From NCBI RefSeq assembly GCF_019649055.1, contig NW_026570264.1, positions 1,011,525-1,075,524 of the forward strand: a stretch of 64,000 bases of DNA, written 5' to 3'. Shown here piece after piece: positions 56,248-64,000 of this stretch. Each line of letters begins with the position of its first letter. Position 1 is the first letter of the stretch. Position numbers and translations under genes: made by a program. The DNA comes from Paramacrobiotus metropolitanus (taxonomy: Eukaryota; Tardigrada; Eutardigrada; Parachela; Macrobiotidae). The notes beneath the pieces are model-generated. The model was not told the origin of the DNA. It worked only from the letters and a program-made list of their open reading frames with translations, and ran no database searches.

Positions 56248-56290
56248 AGCAGAGCGTAGTCGTCGCCTTACTTTCGAACCCCGCTCTGCT
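56248..56290 (+). other. GCAGAG-type hairpin, copy 2
   Basis: Best stem of the family: AGCAGAGCG pairs with CGCTCTGCT (9 bp) around tagtcgtcgccttactttcg-aaccc. The loop contains TTACTTT, the complement of the AAAGTAA loop. Confidence 0.75.
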
Positions 56291-56739
56291 ACCAAGATAA
56301 AGGTCAACAGGGTGAGAAAAGAAGCTTCCGAACGAAAAGATGGAAAGGTCACGAGACGGTCAGAAAATGGTAGACCAGAATGACCTTCGCGAAGCAGAAA
56401 TTCTCTCCGAATACATTCCGGAAGAGTGTCCCATCAGATTGCTGAGATTCCCAAAGAAAATCGAGAAAGGTCACAAGCCTCTTCCGGAGATGCAAGGTCA
56501 TCAAAGACTGGAATGAACTCAGCACTCCAGTGGTCCGCATCGTCAACCTTCAGGAGATGAAGAAGAAGAAGAAGATGATACGAACTTGCAGTTGCGGAAC
56601 AAGCAGCTAAAAGATCCACACTTGCAATGATCATCGATGAATTGGAGCACCTGCAAGATGCAGATAAAGGTCAAAGTTTGAGACGCATTATCAGTTATGG
56701 AATGGCATACTGTATCGCGTCAAAGACCAAAAAGGAAGA

Positions 56740-57519
56740 CTTGAAAGGACATATGTTGTACCGCTGCAAATGAGAAGGGCTATCATCCATGCACTGCATG
56801 ATGAAAAAGCAGCAGGTCACCTCGGCTTTGAAAAGACGCTGTCCAGCGATCCGGCTCAGATATTACTGGGACCGTATGAGCACGGATGTGAAGAATTACA
56901 TCCTCGCATGCCAAGGATGCCAGTTCATAAAGACGCCAAGAAAATGTCCACCCGGAAAGCTCCAAGAGATCAAAGTTGGTCATCCATTCTTCAGAGTCTA
57001 TGCGGACTTGAAAGGACCTTTACTCCCAACAAAGAAAGGGGATATAAATACATCGCGGTCTTTATCGACCAGCTGACGAAGTACGTCATAGCGGAGCCAA
57101 TGAAAACAGCCACCGCAAAAGAATTCGCAAAGATTTTCGTGAAGCACGTAATTCTTGGTGCACGGAGCGCCCCATATCCTCCACACGGATCGCGGAAGAC
57201 ATTTCACCGCAGAAGTACTGAAAAGGTCACCAACGTGTTTAAAATCAAACACACGTTTGGAACAGCGTACCATCCTGAGGGCCAAGGACAGGTTGAAAGA
57301 CAGATGCAGACCATCAGCGATGGACTGTCGCAATACCTGAAAGCGGGAAACGAAAGGAAGTTTAACAAATATCTTCCATACGTCATATCGGCAATGAACC
57401 GTGCAGTACACGCAACGACAGGGTACTCAGCATACTACATGCTCCACGGAAGAGAGATGACCATGCCAGAAGACGTCGTAACAAGACGAACGTTCCGACG
57501 ATTATGGTGCACCAGATGA
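56740..57519 (+). pseudogene. Retroelement integrase
   Basis: The zinc-binding part shows HALHDEKAAGHLGFEKT (His pair) and, in the next frame, YYWDRMSTDVKNYILACQGC (Cys pair), giving HHCC. The core has FRVYADLKGPLLP (first Asp), KYIAVFIDQLTKYVIAEPMK, ILHTDRGRHFTAE (second Asp) and GTAYHPEGQGQVERQM (Glu), a complete D,D,E triad, then YVISAMNRAVHATTGYSAYY. Frame changes lie near 56,800, 57,080 and 57,160-57,240. It inserts the DNA copy into host chromosomes. Confidence 0.9.
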
Positions 57520-57910
57520 ATGGGTGGAAACCATGAAAAGAAATCTGACCTTTTCAGAAGAAGTGGCGAAGTGCAACATCAAAGATGCATATGAAAAGCA
57601 TGCAGAAATCTACAACAAGAAGAAGGAACCTGAATTTAAGTCGGAGATAGAGTCTTAATCAGACTGCCTAAAGATACAAAGCAAGGAAAGAAGGAAAATC
57701 AAACTGACTTCAAAAACAAATACGACAAAGTGTGGAAGATTCTCAGCTTTCCGAGACCGAACGAAGTCGAGGTCATCGAGCAAGATGCGGTAAAAGAGCC
57801 GGACTTACGGGTCGTTTCGGTAGATCGTCTAAAATCGTGGCACCCGCCGTTACCGGTTCAGAAAAAATCAAGCTGGGCAGCTTCGGAATCACCTGAGAAA
57901 GGTCATGAAT
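57520..57910 (+). pseudogene. Integrase C-terminal (GPY-like) region
   Basis: KNKYDKVWKILSFPRPNEVE, then LRVVSVDRLKSWHPPLPVQ, follows the form of the post-core beta domain of Ty3-type integrases, which usually ends with a V..LK.(Y/W). No chromodomain was identified. Confidence 0.6.
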
Positions 57911-57911
57911 T

Positions 57912-58273
57912 GCAGAGCATGGGCTCTCATACTTTCGAACCACGCTCGCGTAACGACATAGCAGAGCGTAGTTGTCAGTATACTTCCGAACCACGCTCTG
58001 TACCAGCTATGGCAGAAAGAGAGCCGAAAGAGGCAGAAGAGCCGAAAGAGGCAGAAGAATAAAAGAGGCGGAAGAGCCAGGAACGAAAAGAGAGGAAGAA
58101 AGAAGAAAGAGAATAAAGATTTCGAAACACCAGTGACAATGAAGCTGAATCAAGAGGCAGGAGACCTCGAAGCAGAGCATGGATCTCAAGTGGCGCCTAA
58201 GTCAAAGCTTACTCTCGAACCACGCTCTCAAGTAGCAGAGCATGATTCCAAAGATGCTTTCGAACCGCTCTGC
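57912..58273 (+). other. GCAGAG-type hairpins, copies 3 to 6
   Basis: Copy 3 (57,912-57,948, stem GAGC/GCTC, degraded), copy 4 (57,961-58,001, CAGAGCG/CGCTCTG), copy 5 (58,171-58,228, AGAGC/GCTCT, longer loop) and copy 6 (58,235-58,273, GCAGAGC/GCTCTGC, shorter loop). All carry TTYCGAACC near the 3' arm. A stemless relic (gtagttctcaaattactttcgaaccactcg) lies at 63,781. Confidence 0.7.
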
Positions 58274-58628
58274 CACCAACGGCAAGAATGACCTTTCAAG
58301 AGCGGAACAGATAAAAGCCGTCAAAGAACAAGCCGACCGACTTGGGCCAACATGGATCGCGAACGAAATTGAGAAGCGAAAGGTCAAGAAAATGAAGAAA
58401 ACTCCGAAGCCGACTCCAGAACAGATTCTGAGAGGAGAAGTCCAAGACGAAGATGAAGCCGACAAAGCATTACTTGATCGGATAACTAAAGGACGAAAAC
58501 AAATAAACCCGAAAATCAGGCTTATAGGAGTTTATGATATTAAGACTGGAAGTTGGGACGGCGTAAAGGTCATCAGAAATAAACCTGCTAATCGGAGTCA
58601 TTTTCGTTGTCGTAGTAGGTTTGTTTAG
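58242..58628 (+). CDS. Extra 3' coding segment: charged helix and beta-hairpin
   Basis: 128 codons, charged (LSRAEQIKAVKEQADRLGPT, EKRKVKKMKKTPKPTPEQIL), ending with NPKIRLIGVYDIKTGSWDGV. The core VYDIKTG resembles similar D..T(G) turns later in the element. No known family. Confidence 0.45.
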   Translation: MIPKMLSNRSATNGKNDLSRAEQIKAVKEQADRLGPTWIANEIEKRKVKKMKKTPKPTPEQILRGEVQDEDEADKALLDRITKGRKQINPKIRLIGVYDIKTGSWDGVKVIRNKPANRSHFRCRSRFV

Positions 58629-58815
58629 CGATAAGCTGAGAATGGAGAGTCAAGGTGGCAGAAGTTATTGAATCCGGGGAACGCCGTCATCGACGAGCGG
58701 AACGATTCAGGACCCGACTTATATGACGATTCAATGAATACGGAAGGAACGTACGAAGGGGATACGACCCGTCTACTACGTATCAACAATCCGACGTGGG
58801 AATGAGCTCGAACAC

Positions 58816-60264
58816 ATGGGGACTTACGGCACGCAGGTCGGGCCCCAAGGGCAAATGATGCCGAATCAGATGATGCCAAACCAGATGATGCCAAATCAAA
58901 TGATGCCAAATCAGATGATGCCGAACCAAGGAATGATGGGACAGAATTTCCCATTCCAGCAATTCCCACAGATGTACGGCCAAAATATGCCCATGATGAA
59001 CCAGGGTCAACCGATGCAAGGTCAGTTCGGATATGGAGGAATGGCCCCATTTCCGAACCAGATGCAGGGATTCCCAAATCAGATGCAGGGATTTAACCCT
59101 CAGCAAAGTCAAGGGCAATTTCGAACACCGAAACCGTCAAGAGGTCAACGTTACCCGGGAGACAGACAAAACACACCGCGAAGGGGCGGTCAGTCGTCTA
59201 CTCCGAGAGCGTCGACGAGTGGCCAGGGAACGAGAATGGAGATCCCATCACTCACACCAGTCCGAATCCATTCGCCAAGATCGACTGGAAGTATTCCGTG
59301 GGCAGTATTGAATGCACCCAGATTCAATGACCCGATCACAGAAACAGATCCACAGTACAACATTATAATGGATCCAAAGGTCACCCTCACAGAGGAAGAA
59401 AAGAAGGCCGTAGCGGAGTTCAACGAAAAATGTCGCGAGTTCGTCCAGCTCCATAACGAAATTAACGAAAATCAAGACCAGTATAGGACGGCCCGAAGAA
59501 CTTATAAGATAACCAGGGGAACCCACCTCCACATGAAATTGGACAAACATGAGGCGGAAGAGTTGAGAAAAGAAAGAGGTGTTGAAATCAGAACACTGAA
59601 GAACAGTAATCCAGTGTTGCGCAACAGGGAATGGCCAAGCGCAGTAAAGACGATACTGATCTTCATGAACCTTATCCCCCCGGAACCAAAAGAAGAGGAA
59701 CAGGAAAGAGGAGTTAAAACTCCAGCTGAAGAAAGCCCTACTACGGAAAAACCCACGGCAAAGAGAACGAGGAATGACCCGTTTCAGCCTCCGAGTGATC
59801 CGTTAGTAACTCGAGAACGAGAACTGTTGAGAGAAAGGGATAAACTCGACAGAGAAATCATGGAATTGAGGTCTCGTACGGCATCGGCAGTACAATCAGG
59901 ATCATCGCGTACCAGCCCGGCGAGAGAAACTAAACCGAAACTGAAATATGAGAAAGATTTTCTCCCGGTGGAGGAAGGTCACACCGGTCAAGAAGAAAAA
60001 CCGAAAGGTCATCCTGGCGTGAGCACGCGAAGGGGCGCAGCTCGAGAAACGAAATGTAGATCGCACACCAGAGTTTTCCGACTTAAAGATAAAACGGAAG
60101 GAGTAGTCAGTGTATTCCTGGTCCATAGAGACACTGATCAACCAATTCCATCAATGGGGGAAGGAGCTGACCGAGCTGCATATCAGCTGATGTGCAAACC
60201 AGCGATGCCGCGGAAGCAGCGATTGGTGAACTCATTAAGTCAGAACGGAATAACCCGACCATGA
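58816..60264 (+). CDS. Extra 3' ORF with PNQMM repeats, 482 codons
   Basis: The longest intact frame in the element. It starts with GTYGTQVGPQGQMMPNQ and then five MMPNQ units coded by a 15-bp tandem repeat, followed by a Met/Gln/Asn/Phe-rich prion-like stretch (QFPQMYGQNMPMMNQGQPMQ). A folded middle part follows (YNIIMDPKVTLTEEEKKAVA, FNEKCREFVQLHNEINENQD, AVKTILIFMNLIPPEP), then a coiled coil (RERELLRERDKLDREIMELR) and VVSVFLVHRDTDQPIPSMGE. Function unknown. Position after integrase is where retroviruses carry env, but no signal peptide or membrane helix is present, so an envelope is unlikely. Confidence 0.55.
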   Translation: MGTYGTQVGPQGQMMPNQMMPNQMMPNQMMPNQMMPNQGMMGQNFPFQQFPQMYGQNMPMMNQGQPMQGQFGYGGMAPFPNQMQGFPNQMQGFNPQQSQGQFRTPKPSRGQRYPGDRQNTPRRGGQSSTPRASTSGQGTRMEIPSLTPVRIHSPRSTGSIPWAVLNAPRFNDPITETDPQYNIIMDPKVTLTEEEKKAVAEFNEKCREFVQLHNEINENQDQYRTARRTYKITRGTHLHMKLDKHEAEELRKERGVEIRTLKNSNPVLRNREWPSAVKTILIFMNLIPPEPKEEEQERGVKTPAEESPTTEKPTAKRTRNDPFQPPSDPLVTRERELLRERDKLDREIMELRSRTASAVQSGSSRTSPARETKPKLKYEKDFLPVEEGHTGQEEKPKGHPGVSTRRGAARETKCRSHTRVFRLKDKTEGVVSVFLVHRDTDQPIPSMGEGADRAAYQLMCKPAMPRKQRLVNSLSQNGITRP

Positions 60265-60701
60265 TAGGAAGAATCCTGAGAGACCTGTTGAGAGAAACAG
60301 CATTCAAAGAGAAGGCGAATATCATGGTCACAAGTGATGCGAAGGGTAGAATGGAGAAACAACTCTATAACCCGCAAGGCGAAAAGATTGATATGCTCTC
60401 GCATGGAGCATATCCGGCGTCAGGTGCGAAGGGGCACGAGGCGGAAGAAGAAGGAGAATGGGAAGATGTAGAAGATGAAGAAAAACCGCCATACAGAGAG
60501 ACGGTGTGCAGATGTCTAAAGGTCAACTATCACATGGCAGACGGAGACGAAGGTTATGTCCACGGCTTTATTATCGATCCGACAACATACATGCCGATCC
60601 CCACAGCAGGAACGAATGCGACTCCTGAAGAAGTGGAATGGCAAACACAGAAGTCGTATAGTGACCTTAATAAGATACTCAATCTCCCCCGCCGAGACTA
60701 G
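60192..60701 (+). CDS. Extra 3' ORF, continuation with a repeated D..T...IP module
   Basis: 169 codons, overlapping the end of the previous frame and probably continuing it after an indel. Ends CRCLKVNYHMADGDEGYVHG, FIIDPTTYMPIPTAGTNAT, then SYSDLNKILNLPRR. The pair YVHGFIIDPTTYMPIPTAG and VVSVFLVHRDTDQPIPSMG look like two copies of one module. Confidence 0.45.
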   Translation: MQTSDAAEAAIGELIKSERNNPTMIGRILRDLLRETAFKEKANIMVTSDAKGRMEKQLYNPQGEKIDMLSHGAYPASGAKGHEAEEEGEWEDVEDEEKPPYRETVCRCLKVNYHMADGDEGYVHGFIIDPTTYMPIPTAGTNATPEEVEWQTQKSYSDLNKILNLPRRD

Positions 60702-62004
60702 CGGAATGACACTGCCGCGAATATACAAGCAGTGATGAGTATCCTCAGGCACAGGACCGGAAGAAGATCGAGCCTATTTGGTAATCTTTTGGAAAGATGA
60801 CGAAGGAAAGTGGAAATCACTCTTCGACCTCCAAGTGCAAAGGGCTCTATTTTCCGGAAAACTTCCAATTTAATCCGACGGCGGAAGAACACAATAAATA
60901 TTACTCTGGCGACCCGCCGGCCCGCCGAAGCCATGGAGACTCAAGAAGAAGTCGATAGAGGATCACCGTGTCGACGCATCGATTATAAGTTTATGAACCA
61001 AGAAGGAAGAGAGAATCCTCAGAATCGAAGTGGTCGATCCTCAGACGGGACAGATAGTGTCAAACGCAGGCTTCACTCCAGAAGAGGAAGAAGAGGAAAC
61101 ATCAAAACTTATGCAAGAGGTGGAGCAAGTACTGCAGGTCCTGCCACAAGAGGAAGAGCGCGAAGAATTCGAAGCCATAACCGGAAGTATTGGTTAACGT
61201 CATGATGCCAAGAGCACGCCAGGACGGAGCATACATGCGCTTGACCCATATTGACTCTTCCATGGAGAAGTGTACAAGCAGCTTTACACTTCGAGAGGCG
61301 ACGACTAAATCTGTCGGGTGCGAAAAAGGTCAAGAAACCGGCTGAGAAGGTCAGCCTGAACCAGTTAAAGCAGAAGAGAGAAGGGTCACAAAGAAAAGAA
61401 GAAACGAAAGTCAAGAGACTAAGGAAAGACCGCAAGAACAGGAGGTCAAGAAAGAAGAGCATCTGACTCCTGGGAAGAAAGGTGAAGAACGAAAGAAAGA
61501 AGATCAGAAGAAGAAAAGGAAACTAGTATGTGTCACGGCACGAAGGTAGCGCCGGTGAAACTTTCGTTAAACAACCGAAATTACTGGGAGTAATGGAAAA
61601 GAAAAGAGAGAAACCCGAATCGGACTCTGAGCCAGAACAATTGGCTATCAGCAAAAGCAGGTCGTCAAAGCCGAGACCGACGAAGAGAAGGACAAAGGTC
61701 AATCACGCAAGGTGATGGAGGAAGCGATGACGATGCAGCCGATCTATGCGTCGACGATGAAAGAACGCAAGGACAAGGCTGATAAAGAGAAGAAGAAAAG
61801 GGATACTTCTGTCGAATCGGCGAAATCGGAAGTCAGCGTCACATCGTCGAAGTCGTCAATAAAAGAGAAAAGATACAAGAAAGAAAGGTCAGAGACACAA
61901 GAAAATCTGACCCCAGCTAGCAGATTATATGGATGCACAGAAGAAACCAAAGGTCACTGTCAAGAACAGTCTTATCGGAAGAGTTGACGCGGCTGACATC
62001 GTAA
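60702..62004 (+). pseudogene. Extra 3' coding-like sequence, heavily frameshifted
   Basis: Coding-like plus-strand pieces: AYLVIFWKDDEGKWKSLFDL (from about 60,773); RIEVVDPQTGQIVSNAGFTP followed by an acidic EEEEE helix (about 61,010-61,195), another D..TG module; MMPRARQDGAYMRLTHIDSS (about 61,203); then Lys/Glu-rich low-complexity segments (61,251-61,466; 61,530-61,715; 61,712-61,987). No known family. Confidence 0.4.
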
Positions 62005-62746
62005 TTGGAGACCTGTCGAAGGGACAGTGAATTGGATTATACGGATGACGAATACGATGACCGATTCTTCGTCTGTGAGTCAAACGAACAAACAACTATA
62101 GAAGAAATTGACGAAATCCTCATTGGAGCGACAGCCAATTGGGGAAAAGCGACGAGTCAGTCGTCAAAATTCAGAAAGGATGTCAAGGCGTATTGCGAGG
62201 AGACAAATAAAAGACTGCCGCAGAGCAAGTACAACGCCGTTCTGGAATACAAGGAGCACAGGAAAAGTCCTTCAGAAACATCCGAAATATGGCTCCAAAG
62301 CGAAGCTTTACATCACTGGGAACAATAATGAACGGAAGTTGGCTACAGCAAACGCAGATATCCGAGAACGGATTGAACGTGCCATCATCGGGATGTGTAG
62401 CCCGATGGGTACGACGAAACACCGTATGGCACAGTTCATCAACGGGTTTGGAGCAAAGAGAAGGAAATGCTTCAATCATCGAAAGGTCACTCGGAAAAGC
62501 GTTAACACAGATGGTAGCGGAAACAAGCTGCACACCACAAACCCTCACAAAGGCGTGACTATCAGATACAGTTCATTGAACGCTGTACCAGAAGAGTTGA
62601 GACAATACAAGAAGGAAGAGATGAGCGAAGATACGACCATTATATTGGATCCCAGACTCGATGCGGAATGCCCCATCTTGAGTCAGATCAAATTGGACAG
62701 TGAAAAGCGACAACTTCATCGAAGAAAGAGAAAGAAGAGCAAATAG
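62005..62746 (+). pseudogene. Extra 3' coding-like sequence, possible folded domain
   Basis: Two overlapping frames. Piece 1 (62,005-62,328) reads LDYTDDEYDDRFFVCESNEQ, SSKFRKDVKAYCEETNKRL. Piece 2 (from about 62,280) reads YGSKAKLYITGNNNERKLAT, ADIRERIERAIIGMCSPMGT, TKHRMAQFINGFGAKRR, then TTIILDPRLDAECPILSQIK, reminiscent of the IIMDP module in the upstream ORF. Unknown function. Confidence 0.4.
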
Positions 62747-62761
62747 AGGAATCAATGGTCG

Positions 62762-63055
62762 TTGAAGAAAATGTCGTTGAAGAAAAGAGAGGCAGAAACG
62801 GTAGAGAAGGGTGAACCGAAACTGCATGCGCCGAAATCGGTTGAAGAGGCTATTGCGTTGGTGGGACCACCGAAACCGATGTCGGTACAGGAAGCACTTG
62901 CCGCCGTACGAAGTCAAGGGCAAGTGGATCCAGTTCAGCAGTGGATACCCAAAGATCCACCGATCGACAACAGCACTGACATCGTTAAAGGCAGCACACG
63001 AACAAAGCGACGCAAGGAAAAAACGACGTTAAGGTCATGCGGAAGAAACAGCTAA
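62762..63055 (+). CDS. Extra 3' ORF, helical
   Basis: 97 codons with KSVEEAIALVGPPKPMSVQE and ALAAVRSQGQVDPVQQWIPK: two consecutive short helices of similar pattern (S.(E/Q)EA(I/L)A.V). Unknown. Confidence 0.35.
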   Translation: MKKMSLKKREAETVEKGEPKLHAPKSVEEAIALVGPPKPMSVQEALAAVRSQGQVDPVQQWIPKDPPIDNSTDIVKGSTRTKRRKEKTTLRSCGRNS

Positions 63056-63229
63056 AGGTCATCAGACTTCAGCGCAAAGTGGAGTCGAGGAGAAAGGTCA
63101 TCCGAGCTCAAGTCATGGAAAGATGGGGCAGCCTACTGGATCGCAACTGCCGGTGACAAGCTACACAGCAAGTGCAGTCCCCATCGCAGAAAGAGACGGA
63201 CGACGAGGCTAAACGAGAGTAACGTCCGT

Positions 63230-63695
63230 GGATGACAATTTACGCTGCGATCGGTGCAGCCCCCGTCGAGAGAAATGGATAAGACGGATATTTCAAAAGC
63301 AGTCGGCGACGCCGGAGTCAGCAGGACACAAGTCAACAAGCTCATAAAAGAGCGTATAAAGAAGGAAAAATCGGTGTACGATACGAACACGAATCAACCG
63401 AACTATTACATTCCTCCGGCGGAAGAACAACGAAAGCAGAGACCGAAACCAGGTCCCCAGGCTTGGAAGGACGCTTTGACTCAAGATGCCATGCAGAACA
63501 TAGGCGGGACTAACGGGTTCACTCGCAGAAGACCTCTCCAATTACATGGCAGTTCAGTATGATTCCGGCCAAGAAAATATGAACGGGGATCGGTTCAAGA
63601 TCCAGAACGCGTTGGACAGTTTGGTCAAAGACGGAACCATCAGAACATGGAAGAAGGATGGAGTCGACCAATACGACTGGATCATGAAAGCGTAA
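63230..63695 (+). pseudogene. Two tandem winged-helix-like domains at the 3' end of the element
   Basis: Domain 1 (63,254 to about 63,420) reads DKTDISKAVGDAGVSRTQVN, KLIKERIKKEKSVYD, then QPNYYIPPAEE: a helix-turn-helix (ISKAVG…VSRTQVNKLI) followed by a wing ending in (Q)PNYYI. Domain 2 (about 63,516-63,695, another frame, stop TAA at 63,693) reads SLAEDLSNYMAVQ, DRFKIQNALDSLVKDGTIRT and WKKDGVDQYDWIMKA: the same recognition helix and wing plan. The Asn in the recognition helix and an aromatic residue after the wing recall Z-alpha-type domains that bind left-handed nucleic acid, but generic winged helices look alike, so this is a suggestion only. A frameshift separates the two. Confidence 0.5.
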
Positions 63696-64000
63696 AACGA
63701 GAAGAACATGTGTGGGAGGAAGGTCCACCACACAAAAAAAGAAGAATCAGAATCAGAAAAGAGAAAGAAATGAGCAGACCGTAGTTCTCAAATTACTTTC
63801 GAACCACTCGCAAAAAGAGTTGAATTAGCAGAAGGGGCTATTTTACTTAGCGAATGATGGGCTAAGATGAGAAAGGTCACCATACAGTTGAGAATGGTTC
63901 AGTTGAAAAGGATGACAAGGTCACCATGAAACAGCGAGAAAGTCTCAGCTCAGCACTGCATAGCCTAGTTACCATAGGCGTAAAATAGGCGTTGAAGAGG

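Larger units (their letters stand above)
44280..64000 (+). mobile_element. Giant Ty3/gypsy-like retroelement, at least 19.7 kb, open at the right end
   Basis: All coding signals are on the plus strand in the order Gag coiled coil, capsid-like Gag, CCHC knuckle, protease, RT, RNase H, integrase, extra 3' coding. The PR-RT-RH-IN order is that of Ty3/gypsy elements. The strand is strikingly purine-rich and full of AAAGGTCA words and hairpins, which also appear in the leader (44,280-44,660) and tie it to the body. Giant gypsy-type elements are known (plant Ogre, planarian Burro), so length alone is not unprecedented. Frame changes occur every few hundred bases with few internal nonsense codons, fitting either recent decay or indel errors in a long-read assembly. 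LTRs and primer site are not identified. Confidence 0.85.

Noticed and set aside
54585-57519. Programmed frameshifting to explain pol frames
   Set aside because: Shifts are too many and in both directions, and they fall inside conserved motifs. Indels or sequence errors are the simpler explanation.
58816-60264. Envelope gene after integrase
   Set aside because: No signal peptide, membrane helix or furin-like site is visible. The protein is Met/Gln/Asn-rich and charged.

Overview
This is animal (metazoan) nuclear DNA, probably from a small invertebrate. The signs are spliced genes with GT-AG introns, an immunoglobulin-domain secreted protein, LINE and Ty3/gypsy-type reverse transcriptases, hAT and Tc1/mariner type elements, and many small inverted-repeat elements. 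A tardigrade is possible but is only a guess. There are no prokaryotic operons, rRNA genes or CRISPR arrays.

Region 1 (about 1-32,500) is AT-rich and gene-poor, full of mobile-element remains with a few exons between them. They include a decayed LINE (1,039-2,254), a Tc1/mariner-type element with a TA duplication (3,496-4,431), several hairpin MITEs, a non-autonomous hAT element with an 8-bp target duplication (16,581-17,659), and a complete TRIM (miniature LTR retrotransposon) with near-identical LTRs, an initiator-Met tRNA primer site and a 4-bp target duplication (22,888-24,317). The host genes recognised are a secretory first exon (5,670), exons of an Ig-superfamily protein (18,538-18,760 and 21,933-22,603), the last exon of a single-pass membrane protein on the minus strand (6,759-7,153), a proline-rich minus-strand ORF split by one TGA (25,535-26,218), a tandemly duplicated three-exon minus-strand gene (about 26.9-29.9 kb) and a 267-codon unknown exon (30,939-31,753).

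Region 2 (32,891-39,345) is a 6.5-kb foldback element. Each end has about 220 bp of matching sequence in inverted orientation, followed inward by a 42-bp minisatellite (about 12 units on the left and 47 on the right, with a higher-order period). No known transposase is visible inside.

Region 3 (39,346-44,200) holds a LINE C-terminal remnant, an unknown ORF, a tRNA-like sequence with a Pol III terminator and a long hairpin.

Region 4 (about 44,280 to the window end) is the most remarkable. It is a giant, purine-rich, plus-strand Ty3/gypsy-like retroelement of at least 19.7 kb. Its order is promoter-like leader, coiled-coil Gag, capsid-like Gag, CCHC knuckle with Gly/Gln repeats, retropepsin, RT, RNase H, integrase, a GPY-like tail, and then more than 6 kb of extra coding-like sequence ending in two winged-helix-like domains. 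It is broken by many frameshifts but few nonsense changes. Two nucleic-acid patterns are laid over it. One is some 70-80 copies of AAAGGTCA/TGACCTTT, read in every codon phase. The other is several families of short hairpins in which the loop is constant and both stem arms change together. The hairpins behave like a dispersed RNA signal system, for example for packaging, and are the best candidate here for something undescribed. Neither LTR could be delimited and the 3' end lies outside the window.
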